From positions 57,175-121,174 of the forward strand of contig CAKOSZ010000005.1 of the NCBI GenBank assembly GCA_934119955.1: 64,000 bases of DNA. The letters are read 5' to 3'. Shown here piece after piece: positions 43,127-52,848 of this stretch (position 1 is the first letter of the stretch; each line of letters starts with the position of its first letter). The notes beneath the pieces are model-generated. The model did no database searches. It had not been told where the DNA came from and saw only the letters and a program-made list of their open reading frames with translations. The stretch comes from an uncultured Bacilli bacterium (GTDB lineage: Bacteria > Bacillota_I > Bacilli_A > RF39 > UBA660). The position numbers were made by a program, and so were the translations under genes.

Positions 43127-43678
43127 ATGTACAGTTATATATTAGGTAGAATTGAAAGTATAGAAAGTAGTCATATAGTAGTTGATAATAATGGAATAGG
43201 ATATTTAGTTTATGTTCCAAATCCATATGCTTTTAAAGAAGGAGAAAATGAAAAAGTTTATATTTATCAACATATAAGAGAAGATGAAATGACATTATTC
43301 GGTTTTAAAACTAGTAATGAAAAAGAATTGTTTTTAAAATTAATTAATGTTAAAGGATTAGGACCAAAGATGGCTTTACCAATTCTTGCAATGGGTTCTA
43401 TTGCTGGGATTGTTGATGCTATAAATAGAGAAAATTTACTTTATTTAAAGAAATTTCCTAAAATAGGAGATAAACTTGCTAAACAAATGGTTCTTGATTT
43501 AAAAGGTAAAATTGAAGTTAATGGAGAGGTATTTGAAAATACAACTGATGAAGTATATGAGGCTTTGCTTGCTCTTGGTTATAAAGATAAAGATGTTAAA
43601 AATATAATTGGTCGAGTTAATAAAGAAGCAAGTATTGAAGAACAAATAAAAGAGGCACTTCGTTTAATGATAAAATAG
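43127..43678 (+). CDS. ruvA: Holliday junction branch migration protein RuvA
   Basis: A 183-residue junction-binding subunit. The OB-fold N-terminus has GRIESIESSHIVVDNNGIGY and YIYQHIREDEMTLFGF. The helix-hairpin-helix repeats have KLINVKGLGPKMALPIL and FPKIGDKLAKQMVLDLKGK. The C-terminal domain EVYEALLALGYKDKDVKNII contacts RuvB. AGGTGAT precedes the ATG. It is followed 15 bases later by ruvB. Confidence 0.96.
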   Translation: MYSYILGRIESIESSHIVVDNNGIGYLVYVPNPYAFKEGENEKVYIYQHIREDEMTLFGFKTSNEKELFLKLINVKGLGPKMALPILAMGSIAGIVDAINRENLLYLKKFPKIGDKLAKQMVLDLKGKIEVNGEVFENTTDEVYEALLALGYKDKDVKNIIGRVNKEASIEEQIKEALRLMIK

Positions 43679-43693
43679 AAAGGCAGGGGGCAT

Positions 43694-44698
43694 ATGCGAA
43701 TAACGGATGTGAATAAAGATGAAGAGGATATTATTGTTGAAAGTAGTATTCGTCCTTCTAGAATAGATGAGTATATTGGCCAAAAAGAAGTTAAAGAAAA
43801 TATAAAAGTATTTATAGAAGCAGCTAAGATTCGAGATGAATCCTTAGATCATGTATTATTATATGGTCCACCTGGACTTGGTAAAACAACACTTGCTATG
43901 ATTATTGCTAATGAACTTAATAAAAATATAAAAACAGCAAGTGGTCCTTCAATTGAAAAACCAGGAGATTTAGCTGCTATATTATCAACTCTTGAACCAG
44001 GTGATGTTTTGTTTATTGACGAAATACATAGAATTCCTAGGTTTATTGAAGAAATATTATATCCAGCAATGGAAGATTTTACTTTGGATATTGTAGTTGG
44101 AAGTGATAGTCAAGCAAGAAGTATAAAAATAGATTTACCACCCTTTACCTTAGTAGGAGCAACCACGAGAGCCGGGGATTTAACTAGTCCATTAAGAGAT
44201 AGATTTGGAATTGTTTGTAAACTAAAATATTATACAACTGAGGAGTTACAAGAAATAGTTATGCGTACTTCTCGGGTTTTAAATATGAAAATAACCGAAG
44301 ATGCTGCTCTTGAAATTGCTAAAAGAAGTAGAGGAACACCAAGAATTGCTAATCGTTTATTTAAAAGAGTTCGTGATTTTGCTATTGTTTTTCAAAAAGA
44401 AAAAATTGATTTAGAAGTATCTCTTGATGCTTTAAATCGTTTAAAAGTTGATACCTTAGGATTAGATGAAGTTGATCATCAATATCTAAGATCATTAATA
44501 GAAAAATTTAATGGGGGACCAGTTGGTGTAGAAACCTTAGCCTCTTCAATTGGGGAAGAAGTTACAACTTTACTTGATGTCTGTGAACCATACTTACTTC
44601 AAAATGGTTTTATTAAAAGAACTCCCAGAGGAAGAGTTGCTACGGGGAAATCATATAAACATCTAGGAATTAACTATCAAGAAAATTTATTTATATAA
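43694..44698 (+). CDS. ruvB: Holliday junction branch migration ATPase RuvB
   Basis: A 334-residue AAA+ motor. RPSRIDEYIGQKEVKENI, Walker A YGPPGLGKTTLA, Walker B FIDEIHRIPR, sensor GATTRAGDLTSPLRDRFG and GTPRIANRL are all present; the C-terminal winged helix has LQNGFIKRTPRGRVAT. AGGGGG lies before the ATG. It drives branch migration with RuvA; RuvC is absent and RecU (11547) is the resolvase, as usual in Bacilli. Confidence 0.97.
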   Translation: MRITDVNKDEEDIIVESSIRPSRIDEYIGQKEVKENIKVFIEAAKIRDESLDHVLLYGPPGLGKTTLAMIIANELNKNIKTASGPSIEKPGDLAAILSTLEPGDVLFIDEIHRIPRFIEEILYPAMEDFTLDIVVGSDSQARSIKIDLPPFTLVGATTRAGDLTSPLRDRFGIVCKLKYYTTEELQEIVMRTSRVLNMKITEDAALEIAKRSRGTPRIANRLFKRVRDFAIVFQKEKIDLEVSLDALNRLKVDTLGLDEVDHQYLRSLIEKFNGGPVGVETLASSIGEEVTTLLDVCEPYLLQNGFIKRTPRGRVATGKSYKHLGINYQENLFI

Positions 44699-44720
44699 AT
44701 AATATAAGGAGAATAAAAAA

Positions 44721-45674
44721 ATGGATATTGTTAGTATTGTTAAAACGAAAGAAGAAGATATAACACTAAAAGATTATGATAAAAACTTAAAACAAGATGT
44801 TTATACTATTACTTATTTTGATAATAAAAAAAATAAATATGTTTTTCAATGTTTAGGAGGATCAGATAGATTTATTATTTTTCTTAAATTATATGAGCAA
44901 AAAATGAATAGAGTTGAAGAACTTATAAAAGATGATATAAGACCTTTTTTCAATAAAGAAAGGATTAGACGTGGCTTAGTTTCTTTTCCTATTGGAATTA
45001 TTTTTGCGATTATATGTATATCTTTGTGGCAGGTATTACCTCAAAATGAAATTATATATGCTATTTTAAGATGTTCAGCATATTTTGGATTTATGGTTGG
45101 TAGTGGCTTATCATATTCTTTTGTTAGAGATATCAAATATAATGAAAAAGATGTTCAAACTTATGTTCCAGATAAAAATGTAGTAAATTCATTTAAATCA
45201 TTTTCTAAAAAAAAGCAAGCAATTACAGCATTAAAAAGAAAATATGCCAAAGAAATAAAAACATATGATATAGAAAATAGTGAAGAAAGTGCAGAAAAAG
45301 AAAGAATAGAAATACAAAGAAAATATGCCGAAGAAAAACAAGAAAATATAAGAAAAGAAATGGAAAGAACTCTTCTTGAAATTGATTATCGTGATTATTT
45401 AGCACTTAATGCATCACAAAAAAGAGCTTTATATGAAAGGGCACTTAAATTAAGAGAAAATGGCTATTTTAAACAAGATGTTCCAAGCTTTCTGGAACGA
45501 GATCAACAAAGGGAAATGCATTTTTTAGATTTTGCTTTACATGATGAATTTAATTTAACTAATACAGCACCACCAGTAAAAAATTATAAATCAGTTTTAT
45601 TCTATGGAAGTGGAACAAATGATTATGACGAAATAGAAAATAGTCGAGAAAACAGGGGAGGTAGAAGAAGATGA
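44721..45674 (+). CDS. Membrane protein of unknown function between ruvB and queA
   Basis: 317 residues. The N-terminal ~85 residues look like a soluble domain (LKQDVYTITYFDNKKNKYVFQCLGG, split beta strands). Two membrane helices follow at about 92-135 (LVSFPIGIIFAIICISLWQVL and ILRCSAYFGFMVGSGLSYSF). The C-terminal half is highly charged, with coiled-coil-like EKERIEIQRKYAEEKQENIRK and a disordered, basic tail ending NRGGRRR. AAGGAGAAT precedes the ATG. The 3-prime end overlaps queA by four bases, so it is part of the ruv-queA operon. No family recognised. Confidence 0.6.
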   Translation: MDIVSIVKTKEEDITLKDYDKNLKQDVYTITYFDNKKNKYVFQCLGGSDRFIIFLKLYEQKMNRVEELIKDDIRPFFNKERIRRGLVSFPIGIIFAIICISLWQVLPQNEIIYAILRCSAYFGFMVGSGLSYSFVRDIKYNEKDVQTYVPDKNVVNSFKSFSKKKQAITALKRKYAKEIKTYDIENSEESAEKERIEIQRKYAEEKQENIRKEMERTLLEIDYRDYLALNASQKRALYERALKLRENGYFKQDVPSFLERDQQREMHFLDFALHDEFNLTNTAPPVKNYKSVLFYGSGTNDYDEIENSRENRGGRRR

Positions 45675-46696
45675 TGGTAAGTGATTTTGATTATCCACTT
45701 GATGAATCATTAATTGCTCAAACACCACTTGTTAAAAGGGATGAATCAAAATTAATGGTTTTAAACAAAAAAACAGGTGAAATTGAGCATAAAAAATTTT
45801 TTAATATAATAGATTATTTAAATCCAGGAGATGCCTTAGTTTTAAATGATACTAAGGTAATTCCGGCTAGATTAATTGGAGAGAAAATTGATACAAAAGC
45901 AAGTATTGAAGTTTTACTTTTAAAAGATATAGGAGAAGATACCTGGGTTTGTTTAGCAAAACCTGCTAAAAGAATTAAGTTAGGTACAATTGTAACTTTT
46001 GGTTCAGGTTTATTAAAAGCCAAGTGTATAAAAATAGAAGATGATGGTATTCGTCATTTTAAATTAATATATGAAGGAATATTAATGGAAATTCTTGATA
46101 AACTAGGTAATATGCCACTTCCTCCTTATATTCATGAAAAATTAAAAGATAAAGATTTATATCAAACTGTTTATGCTAAAAATATAGGTTCCTCAGCGGC
46201 TCCAACAGCAGGGCTTCATTTCACTAAGGAATTACTTCAAAAAATAGAAGAAAAAGGAGTAAAAGTTTTATATATAACTCTACACGTTGGACTTGGAACA
46301 TTTCGTCCAGTGATGGTTTCTAATATAAAAGATCATACAATGCACAGTGAATACTATTCGATGAGTAAAAGTGTCGCTGATACTTTAAATGAAACTAGAA
46401 AAAATGGAGGAAAAATAATAGCAGTTGGAACAACTTCCACAAGAACTCTTGAAACAATTGCATCCAAGTTTGGTGAATTTAAAGAATCATCAGGAACAAC
46501 AAATATTTTTATTTATCCTGGTTATGAATTCAAAGGAATTGATGCTTTAATTACTAATTTTCATTTACCAAAGTCAACACTTGTTATGTTAGTATCAGCC
46601 TTTTCTTCCAAGGAGTATATTTTAAATGCATATAAAGTAGCCCAAGAAGAAAAATATAGATTTTTCTCATTTGGGGATGCAATGTTAATTATTTAG
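45671..46696 (+). CDS. queA: tRNA preQ1 S-adenosylmethionine ribosyltransferase-isomerase
   Basis: A 341-residue enzyme of queuosine synthesis that adds the epoxycyclopentanediol group to preQ1 in tRNA. Signatures: FDYPLDESLIAQTP, RDESKLMVLNKKTGEIEHKKF, LNDTKVIPARLIGEK, GSSAAPTAGLHFTKELL, LHVGLGTFRPV, GTTSTRTLETIA and FHLPKSTLVMLVSAF. GGGGAGG lies ten bases before the ATG. Tgt does not follow in the window. Confidence 0.96.
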   Translation: MMVSDFDYPLDESLIAQTPLVKRDESKLMVLNKKTGEIEHKKFFNIIDYLNPGDALVLNDTKVIPARLIGEKIDTKASIEVLLLKDIGEDTWVCLAKPAKRIKLGTIVTFGSGLLKAKCIKIEDDGIRHFKLIYEGILMEILDKLGNMPLPPYIHEKLKDKDLYQTVYAKNIGSSAAPTAGLHFTKELLQKIEEKGVKVLYITLHVGLGTFRPVMVSNIKDHTMHSEYYSMSKSVADTLNETRKNGGKIIAVGTTSTRTLETIASKFGEFKESSGTTNIFIYPGYEFKGIDALITNFHLPKSTLVMLVSAFSSKEYILNAYKVAQEEKYRFFSFGDAMLII

Positions 46697-46704
46697 GAGG
46701 ATTT

Positions 46705-47838
46705 ATGGATAATAAAGAAAAAAAAGTAGATACAAAAACCTTAAATGAATTAATTAAAACTGGTAGTATTCTTTTAAAAATAATGCTTACAATGTTTATT
46801 CTATCAATTATTGTTTTAGTTATTTATTTACTTGATAAAACTAGTGTCTTAGTAACAATTGGGCGTGTTTTAGGTATTTTATCACCTCTTTTTATAGGTT
46901 TATTGATTGCTTGGCTCTTAGAACCAGGTATTCGTTATTTTACCAAAAACAAAGTTGGTCGAAAACTAGCAACTGTTGTTGTTTATTTAATCTTTGTTTT
47001 TCTAATTATTTTAGTAATTGCTTTAATAATTCCGGAGTTTATTTCTCAGGTAAATGAATTATTAGGAAAAGTACCTGACTTTTTAAAATCAGTTAATACG
47101 TTTATAAATGATTCTTTTAAAAATACTGGGGATGTTGATTTATCAGGTATTAAACAAAATTTAATTGAAACAATTAATGATTATGTCAATAACTTTGCTA
47201 GTCGTAATTTAACAGGAATCGTTGAAAAATTAGGATCATCTATAAAAGTTGTATCTAATTTTCTCTTAGGATTATTAATAGCCTTCTATTTATCTCTTGA
47301 TTTTTCTAAGGTAAGTAAATACGTTACCATAATTGTTCCTAATCGTTTTCATGCAGATTTATTAAAAATTAAAAAACCTTTAAATGAAATGTTAAGAAAT
47401 TATGTTAATGGAACTCTTTTATCTTGCTTATTTGTTATGATTTTATCTTTAATAGGATTTTTAATATCTGGGGTATCATCTCCTTTGTTGTTTGCAATTT
47501 TCTGTGCAATTACCAATTTAATTCCTTATTTTGGTCCATATATTGGAGGAATACCAGTTGTTGCTGTTGGCTTTGCAATGAATCCTTATGTTGGACTTGG
47601 GTGCTTAATAACTGTTTTAATAGTTCAAATCTTAGAAGGAAATATTTTAAATCCATTAATTGTTGGCAAAGCAGTATCACTTCATCCAATTACTTTAATG
47701 TTAAGTTTACTTGTTTTTGAATACTTCTTTGGTATCTTAGGTATGGTAATAGCAGTTCCAATAGTTGCAACTTTAAAGATAATTTATTTATTCTTTGAAG
47801 ATAAATATCATTTTATTAACAAAATGAAGGAGAGATAA
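46705..47838 (+). CDS. AI-2E family (PerM/YtvI-like) transporter
   Basis: A 377-residue membrane protein with about eight helices. It has the family plan: an N-terminal pair of helices, a central soluble loop (VPDFLKSVNTFINDSF...) and a C-terminal core with PYFGPYIGGIPVVAVGFA and ILEGNILNPLIVGKAVSLHPITLML. The name derives from the E. coli AI-2 exporter, but many members export other solutes or ions (for example Na+/H+ antiport). AGGAGG precedes the ATG; it lies nine bases after queA. Confidence 0.85.
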   Translation: MDNKEKKVDTKTLNELIKTGSILLKIMLTMFILSIIVLVIYLLDKTSVLVTIGRVLGILSPLFIGLLIAWLLEPGIRYFTKNKVGRKLATVVVYLIFVFLIILVIALIIPEFISQVNELLGKVPDFLKSVNTFINDSFKNTGDVDLSGIKQNLIETINDYVNNFASRNLTGIVEKLGSSIKVVSNFLLGLLIAFYLSLDFSKVSKYVTIIVPNRFHADLLKIKKPLNEMLRNYVNGTLLSCLFVMILSLIGFLISGVSSPLLFAIFCAITNLIPYFGPYIGGIPVVAVGFAMNPYVGLGCLITVLIVQILEGNILNPLIVGKAVSLHPITLMLSLLVFEYFFGILGMVIAVPIVATLKIIYLFFEDKYHFINKMKER

Positions 47839-47839
47839 T

Positions 47840-48784
47840 TTGAAAAAAATAGAATTACATTTACATTTAGATGGATCAGTTAATTTAAATCTTGCTTCTA
47901 CTCTTAGTAGTTTAGATCTAGATATAGTTAAAAATAAAATGATTGCTCCTTTAAAATGCGAGAATTTAGGAGACTATTTAACAAGATTTGATTTTCCAAT
48001 TTCTTTAATGCAAACTAAGGAAAACTTAGAATTAATTGCCAGTAAATTAGCCGATGATTTAATTGTTGACGAAGTAATATATGCTGAAATTAGATTTAAT
48101 CCCTTAGCATTTACTAATACTTTAACATTAGATGAAGTAATAACTAGTATTTTAAAAGGACTAAGAAATAAAAAAATAAAAACTAATTTAATTTTATGTA
48201 TGATGCGAGGATATAGTCATGATGATAATTTAAAAATAATTAATCTAGCTAAAAAGTATTTAGGAAAAGGAGTAGTTGCAATTGATTTAGCAGGCGATGA
48301 AAAAAAATATAAATTAAAAGAATATTTGAGTTTATTTGAATATGCTAAAAGTTTAAATATTCCTTTTACAATTCATGCAGGAGAAACTGATAAAATTGAT
48401 ATAATAGACGCTATTAATCTTGGAACAAAAAGAATAGGTCATGGAGTATTTTCAATAACTGATGATAATCTAATTGAAGAGTTAAGAAAAAAAGACATCT
48501 TACTTGAAGTATGTCCTACTAGCAATATTCAAACTAATGCTTTTAAAACTTACTTAGATCATCCAATTAAAAAACTATATGACTTTGATATCAAAATAAA
48601 TCTTAGTACTGATAATATGACTGTTTCAAATACAACTCTTGAAAAAGAATATGAAATAGTTAAAAAATATAATAATCTAACAGATTTAGATTTAATAAAA
48701 ATGAATAAAGATAGTATCAACTATGCTTTTCTAAGTGATTTAGAAAAAGAAGAATTAAGAAAACAATTAGATATCTTGGATTAA
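47840..48784 (+). CDS. add: Adenosine deaminase
   Basis: A 314-residue metal-dependent hydrolase that converts adenosine to inosine. HxH is HLHLDGS at the N-terminus, the catalytic motif is HAGETD, and later motifs are IGHGVFS and LSTDNMTVSNTTL with the metal-binding aspartate. The start is TTG at 47840; AAGGAGAG sits seven bases upstream and the reading MKKIELHLHLDG fits the family. It is one base after the AI-2E transporter. Its 3-prime end overlaps the convergent TetR gene by 18 bases. Confidence 0.92.
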   Translation: MKKIELHLHLDGSVNLNLASTLSSLDLDIVKNKMIAPLKCENLGDYLTRFDFPISLMQTKENLELIASKLADDLIVDEVIYAEIRFNPLAFTNTLTLDEVITSILKGLRNKKIKTNLILCMMRGYSHDDNLKIINLAKKYLGKGVVAIDLAGDEKKYKLKEYLSLFEYAKSLNIPFTIHAGETDKIDIIDAINLGTKRIGHGVFSITDDNLIEELRKKDILLEVCPTSNIQTNAFKTYLDHPIKKLYDFDIKINLSTDNMTVSNTTLEKEYEIVKKYNNLTDLDLIKMNKDSINYAFLSDLEKEELRKQLDILD

Positions 48785-49291
48785 CTTATCTAAATAATCC
48801 AACATATCTTTTTTTGTATATTTATTAGTACTTAAATACTCTGTTATTAAATAAATTGTACCACCTAAATAAAACTTAACAACAATTTCTTTTTCTATTT
48901 TTAATTTAACATTAGTATTATCTAAAATATCTTTAATAATTTTGTTTAATAAAATATCAATCATGATACTATTTTTATTATTAATTAAAATATCAGTAAA
49001 AGATTTTTTATGTTCATCTATATAATCTAATAAAATGCTAAAAAAACTTAAATAATAACTTTTAATATCTTGATAATTATTTAAATTAAAAATTCTATTT
49101 TTTAAATCAGTTAAAAAATCATCTAATAAATCATATTTATCTTGATAATGATTATAAAAAGTAGATCTATTAACAAGAGCATATTTACAAATATCTGCAA
49201 CTTTTATATTTTCAAAGTTAGTTTGTTTCATCAAAAGAATTAAAGCATCATATAAATTATTTTTAGTTTTAATAGTTCTTAAATCTTTCAT
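48767..49291 (-). CDS. TetR family regulator
   Basis: A 174-residue DNA-binding protein. The N-terminal helix-turn-helix reads TNFENIKVADICKYALVNRSTFYNHYQDKYDLL, the classic TetR pattern split over residues 22-54. The C-terminal ligand domain is not specific. The start at 49291 follows AGGTG; an in-frame TTG/ATG further up is less likely. It is divergent from two membrane-protein genes at 49439, and a palindrome in the shared spacer (49390-49420) is a candidate binding site, so those genes are its likely targets. Confidence 0.88.
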   Translation of the reverse strand: MKDLRTIKTKNNLYDALILLMKQTNFENIKVADICKYALVNRSTFYNHYQDKYDLLDDFLTDLKNRIFNLNNYQDIKSYYLSFFSILLDYIDEHKKSFTDILINNKNSIMIDILLNKIIKDILDNTNVKLKIEKEIVVKFYLGGTIYLITEYLSTNKYTKKDMLDYLDKLIQDI

Positions 49292-49389
49292 AACAACACC
49301 TAATATTAGTATATTATTTTCCAAATTAATTGTAAAGATATTAGACATATTTTTAAATTTGTATATTATTAAACAAATAAAAAAATATG

Positions 49390-49420
49390 TTCTATAAATA
49401 AATATTATTTTATTATAGAA
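49390..49420. promoter_or_regulatory. Candidate TetR operator
   Basis: TTCTATAA (49390-49397) and TTATAGAA (49413-49420) form a perfect 8-bp inverted repeat with a 15-base spacer, about 20 bp before the membrane-protein start. The region likely includes the -10 of that gene. Confidence 0.5.
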
Positions 49421-49438
49421 TTAGTTTAGGAGTTAAAT

Positions 49439-50161
49439 ATGAGTTATTTTTTAAATTTTGTTTTTATATTTTATATAGGAGCAACAAGTGGTTGGGTGTT
49501 AGAATTAATATTTCGAAGAATTGTACATCATAAATGGGTAAATCCAGGTTTTCTAATAGGACCATACTTACCAATATATGGCTTTGGTTTAGTTAGTTTA
49601 ACAGTTATTTACTTAATGTTTAATAATTTAAAAATACCAAGTATTTTAGTTATTATTTTAATGGGACTAGTGATGACTTTAATAGAATTAATTGGAGGCT
49701 TAACATTTGTTAATAAACCTGTTAAATTATGGGATTATAGTAATAGATGGGGTAATTATAAAGGTATAATATGTCCTTTATTTACACTTATTTGGACCTT
49801 AATTGGAGCAGTTTACTATTATTTTATTGCTGGATTTATCATGGATAAACTTGCTTGGTTTAATAACAACTTATCATTTTCATATATTTTAGGACTATTT
49901 ACAGGAGTTATTATAATTGATTATGTTTATTCCACAAAATTAATTTATAAAATAAGAAAATATGCCCATGATAATAATGTTGATGTCAGGTTAGAAGAAT
50001 TAAAAACAGATATAAATGAATATCGAAAACAAAGAAAAGAAAAATATTCATTTATGTTTCCGTTTAAACAAAATATTGATTTAAAAGAATACTTTGAAAA
50101 AGAATTAAAAAATAAAAAATTTAAATTTAGAAAATTAAATAAAAAGAAGGAGAATTTATGA
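49439..50161 (+). CDS. CmpB-type putative ABC transporter membrane protein (PF06541-like), paralogue
   Basis: A 240-residue membrane protein with five or six helices. Signature segments: GATSGWVLELIFRRIVHHKWVN, NPGFLIGPYLPIYGFG, LIELIGGLTF, KLWDYSNRWGNYKGIICPLFTLIW. It shares its layout with the gene at 22295 but carries a longer basic C-terminal tail (KFKFRKLNKKKEN). Its stop overlaps the DUF308-like gene by four bases. Control by the divergent TetR is likely. Confidence 0.78.
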   Translation: MSYFLNFVFIFYIGATSGWVLELIFRRIVHHKWVNPGFLIGPYLPIYGFGLVSLTVIYLMFNNLKIPSILVIILMGLVMTLIELIGGLTFVNKPVKLWDYSNRWGNYKGIICPLFTLIWTLIGAVYYYFIAGFIMDKLAWFNNNLSFSYILGLFTGVIIIDYVYSTKLIYKIRKYAHDNNVDVRLEELKTDINEYRKQRKEKYSFMFPFKQNIDLKEYFEKELKNKKFKFRKLNKKKENL

Positions 50162-50706
50162 TAAAAAATTATATTTTAAAATATGAAAAATATTCATCAC
50201 TTACATCAGTTATGATGATAATACTTGCCACTTTTTTAATAGGAAAACCAGTTGAAACAATTGAAGCTTTTGTAATTGCATTTTCATCTATTATGGTGGT
50301 AGAAGGAATTATTAGTTTTGTTAATTATTTTACCATTGATAAAACTTATAGATTAACTAGTTTTGATTTAATAAGTGGTATTATTACTACTTTAACAGGA
50401 ATACTTTTATTTATATATAGAACTAGTTTAATAAATGTATTTCCAGTTATTCTAGGTATTTGGATAATTATAAATAATTTATTTAAAATGCAAATATCAA
50501 TTAATTTAAGTACTATTAAGGATAGTGGTTGGGCTTATTTCTTGCTACTAAATATCTTATTGATTATTTTTGGAATAGTTTTAATTATTAATCCATTTAC
50601 ATCATTAGTTGCAATTACAACCATGTCTGGTATTATTTTACTAGTATGCGAATGTATTAATTTAGGGGAAAGTATTTATTTAATTACCAAAGTAAAGAAG
50701 TTGTAA
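50158..50706 (+). CDS. HdeD/DUF308-like membrane protein
   Basis: 182 residues with six hydrophobic segments in three repeated pairs, typical of HdeD/DUF308: helices around MMIILATFLIG, GIITTLTGILLFI and LLLNILLIIFGIVLIINPF. The role in Firmicutes is unknown; E. coli HdeD acts in acid resistance. It overlaps the upstream gene by ATGA and ends an operon of two. Confidence 0.72.
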   Translation: MIKNYILKYEKYSSLTSVMMIILATFLIGKPVETIEAFVIAFSSIMVVEGIISFVNYFTIDKTYRLTSFDLISGIITTLTGILLFIYRTSLINVFPVILGIWIIINNLFKMQISINLSTIKDSGWAYFLLLNILLIIFGIVLIINPFTSLVAITTMSGIILLVCECINLGESIYLITKVKKL

Positions 50707-50810
50707 AATTTCTTTATTTTTTTATTTTTATATTTAAAAAATTATTAAAATATGTTATATTATTATAGTTAAAAATAATACAAAGTAATTATGGTTATAT
50801 AGGAGAAAAT

Positions 50811-52796
50811 ATGGAAAATAAAAAAATGATGTTTACATCTTTAAGTATAATAAGTGTTTTGGTTTTTGTAATAGGTACAACCTATGCTTTATATAGTTTT
50901 AGTAAAACTAGTAATAATTCAAATCTTGTTGTTGGAAATATTTATATGCATTACGATGAAACTAATGGTGGTATAAATTTATCGGGCATGGTTCCAAGTA
51001 AAACTTATAATAAGGATGCTTATTTTGAGTTTACTATTGATGGAGAAAATACTTATAGTGATAAAGATATAAATTATGAAATTGTTTTAAACTATGGAGA
51101 TGATCATGCAACTAGAAAAACTAGAATAAAAGATGGTTTATTAAATTTTAGATTAGTTCAATTAGATTATAATACTACATCTAAAACATATGGAAATGAA
51201 CAAGTTCTATTTGATAATAGAAGTTATGAAAGTATAAGTGATAAAAGAATCTGGGAAGATGTTATTACTAAGAGTGATGGTTATGTAAAAAGAATGTATA
51301 GATTATATATGTGGTATGCTTATTATACTAATATAGGTAATAGTAGTGATGCTGATTATGATTTAGATACTTGGAATAATGATGTGTTTGCTAGTATTAA
51401 AGTAAACGTAACTGGTGATTTCACACCTAAAAGTATCGAAGCAAATGCTTCTTGTTTTACAAGTACTTCAACTGATGCTTCTAGTAAGATAACAGCATAT
51501 GATGAAACATGTGGAACAGATTTAATAATACCAAGTCAAATTAATGGAGTAGATGTAACCGAAATAAGTGCTTCTGCTTTTAAAGGTAAAGGTTTAACAA
51601 GCGTAGTAATACCTGATACTGTTAGAACTATTGGAAATTATGCTTTTCAAAACAATAGTATAAAAACTTTAAAATTATCAAATAATATTCAAAAAATACC
51701 AAATTATGCTTTTGATAATAATAAACTAACAAGTATTGATATTCCAAGTAGTGTTACTTCAATTGGTAATTCTGCATTTAGAAATAATCAAATCACATCT
51801 TTGATATTACCAGATACAATTACAACTCTTGAAAATTATGGTTTTCAAAAAAATAAAATAAGTGAATTAGTATTACCTAATAGTATTACATCAATACCTG
51901 CTGGTTGCTTTGCTTATAATGAATTAACAAGTGTTAATATACCTAGTAGTGTAACGAGATTATCAGGATTTGATAATAACAAATTAACAAGCATTACTAT
52001 ACCGAGTGGAGTAACAGATTTATCTGGCTTTGCTAATAATCAAATTACTGATTTAGTAATACCTGATACCGTTACAACACTTGCACAGGGATCATTTTAC
52101 AAAAATAAATTAAAGAGTCTTATACTACCTAGTAAAATAAAAACTATTCCTAATGGTTGTTTCAATAATAATAATTTAACAAATGTAACTATACCAGAAA
52201 GCGTAACAATATTAGCAGGGTTTGATAATAATCAAATAACAAGTGTTAATATACCTAGCAACGTAACGAATTTATCAGGATTTTCTGGTAATAAATTGAC
52301 AAGCATTACTATACCAAATAGTGTAATATATTTATCAGGACTTGCAAGAAATAAATTGACAAGTATTACTATACCGGAAAGTGTAACAAGCATCTCTGGT
52401 CTTTCTAATAACCAGATATCAAGTATTGAAATACTTGGTACTGAATCATCTATTTCTATTGCTGGATTAGATAATAATAAATTAACAAGTATAACATTGC
52501 CTGATAGTGTTACATCAATAGGTGCTAACACGTTTAAAGGAAATGACTTAAAAACAGTTACGATTGGAAAAAATATTTTATATATAGCAACTAATGCTTT
52601 TGAAAAAAGTAGTACCTCTAATCCTAATTTAGAATCAATAACGTTAGGTAAAACTTGTAATGAGATTAAAACAGGAATTCGTTCTACAAGGTTAAATGGT
52701 TCATCAATAGTTTATCCTTGGTTATCAAGTACTAGTCCATATACAGCAACTGGTGTAACAATATATGGTACTGATGGTGTATGTGATAGTTATTAA
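50811..52796 (+). CDS. BspA-like leucine-rich-repeat surface protein
   Basis: 661 residues. The N-terminal hydrophobic segment (SLSIISVLVFVIGTTYALYSFS, about 9-30) ends like the one in the protein at 35659 (GSTYAFFTYS). A beta-rich domain runs to about 210. The remainder is a tandem array of LRR_5/BspA-type repeats of 22-23 residues such as LTSIxIPSSVTSIGxxAFxNN; five or more units have SGF/GLxNNxLTSI with the shorter spacing. It ends in a capped region with two Cys. Such proteins bind extracellular matrix or other bacteria. TTATATAGGAGAAA precedes the ATG. Confidence 0.83.
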   Translation: MENKKMMFTSLSIISVLVFVIGTTYALYSFSKTSNNSNLVVGNIYMHYDETNGGINLSGMVPSKTYNKDAYFEFTIDGENTYSDKDINYEIVLNYGDDHATRKTRIKDGLLNFRLVQLDYNTTSKTYGNEQVLFDNRSYESISDKRIWEDVITKSDGYVKRMYRLYMWYAYYTNIGNSSDADYDLDTWNNDVFASIKVNVTGDFTPKSIEANASCFTSTSTDASSKITAYDETCGTDLIIPSQINGVDVTEISASAFKGKGLTSVVIPDTVRTIGNYAFQNNSIKTLKLSNNIQKIPNYAFDNNKLTSIDIPSSVTSIGNSAFRNNQITSLILPDTITTLENYGFQKNKISELVLPNSITSIPAGCFAYNELTSVNIPSSVTRLSGFDNNKLTSITIPSGVTDLSGFANNQITDLVIPDTVTTLAQGSFYKNKLKSLILPSKIKTIPNGCFNNNNLTNVTIPESVTILAGFDNNQITSVNIPSNVTNLSGFSGNKLTSITIPNSVIYLSGLARNKLTSITIPESVTSISGLSNNQISSIEILGTESSISIAGLDNNKLTSITLPDSVTSIGANTFKGNDLKTVTIGKNILYIATNAFEKSSTSNPNLESITLGKTCNEIKTGIRSTRLNGSSIVYPWLSSTSPYTATGVTIYGTDGVCDSY

Positions 52797-52848
52797 AATA
52801 TTAGAATTTAGTTTAACTAAGTTCTTTTCTTTTTATTATTAAAAGTAC

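Noticed and set aside
47424..47720. 98-codon plus-strand frame inside the AI-2E gene
   Set aside because: It is a shadow frame rich in Cys, Trp and Asn within a certain gene.
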